From NCBI GenBank assembly GCA_964509545.1, contig CAZDXQ010000071.1, forward strand, positions 1 to 14,122: a DNA stretch of 14,122 nt. The letters are read 5' to 3'. Below the pieces are notes generated by a model. That model was not told where the DNA came from and ran no database searches. It saw nothing but the letters and a program-made list of their open reading frames with translations. Shown here piece by piece: positions 14,089 to 14,122 of the stretch. Source of the DNA: JADJWR01 sp964509545. GTDB lineage: Bacteria; Pseudomonadota; Gammaproteobacteria; Burkholderiales; Burkholderiaceae_F. Made by a program: the position numbers and the translations under genes. The first letter of the stretch is position 1. Every line of letters starts with the position of its first letter.

Positions 14089-14122
14089 ATGACTATTCCT
14101 AAAGAGCCGCCGGTGTCATACT
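14089..14122 (+). CDS. Possible start of a partial gene, cut by the window end
   Basis: An ATG at 14089 opens a frame reading MTIPKEPPVSY up to the window edge. It is divergent from hemG. The sequence from about 14071 has clearly lower G+C than its surroundings and a tandem TAGTG(T) repeat at 14071-14080. The frame is too short to recognise, and there is no strong ribosome-binding site. It could be a real gene start, or the low-G+C end of an inserted element. Confidence 0.25.
   Translation, partial: MTIPKEPPVSY

Overview
The window is G+C-rich chromosomal DNA (about two thirds or more G+C by eye, with codon third positions almost all G or C). It is densely packed with metabolic genes. A class I-type polyhydroxyalkanoate (PHA) synthase, a HemG-type protoporphyrinogen oxidase, a RelE/ParE toxin-antitoxin pair and the general gene style suggest a proteobacterium, most likely a betaproteobacterium or a close relative. 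This is inferred from gene content only; there is no rRNA or other marker. No rRNA, tRNA, CRISPR array or complete mobile element was seen.

Layout. Bases 187-770 (minus): a RHH antitoxin and RelE/ParE toxin, with a perfect 9-bp inverted repeat just upstream that is probably their operator. Bases 932-1783 (plus): 3-hydroxybutyryl-CoA dehydrogenase. Bases 1790-2206 (minus): a GFA/Mss4-like zinc protein. Bases 2314-2904 (plus): a GNAT acetyltransferase. Bases 3181-4845 (plus): an exported protein with four rhodanese-like segments, only one of which keeps the active-site cysteine. Bases 4822-6899 (minus): a histone-deacetylase-like amidohydrolase downstream of a PflX-like radical SAM protein. Bases 7122-9737 (plus): an SDR oxidoreductase followed by PHA synthase, preceded by a dyad (7092-7106) whose core resembles PhaR-type operators. 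Bases 9752-11208 (minus): short-form 6-phosphogluconate dehydrogenase and gluconokinase, overlapping by GTGA. Bases 11439-12263 (minus): a class II glutamine amidotransferase with an N-terminal nucleophile Cys2. Bases 12264-12807: a mostly gene-free stretch with one short coding-like ORF. Bases 12808-13877 (minus): hemG and a tightly linked four-helix b-type cytochrome. The last 40 or so bases drop in G+C and hold a possible gene start or element end.

How the genes may work together. The SDR and PhaC probably make and polymerise (R)-3-hydroxyacyl-CoA, and the separate Hbd handles the (S)-3-hydroxybutyryl-CoA/acetoacetyl-CoA pair. The gluconate genes would turn gluconate into ribulose 5-phosphate and yield reduced cofactor. 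HemG plus the cytochrome suggests haem synthesis linked to the membrane quinone/cytochrome pool. The items I find most worth a second look are the hemG-cytochrome pair, the putative PhaR site, the rhodanese array and the unexplained short ORF at 12524-12676.
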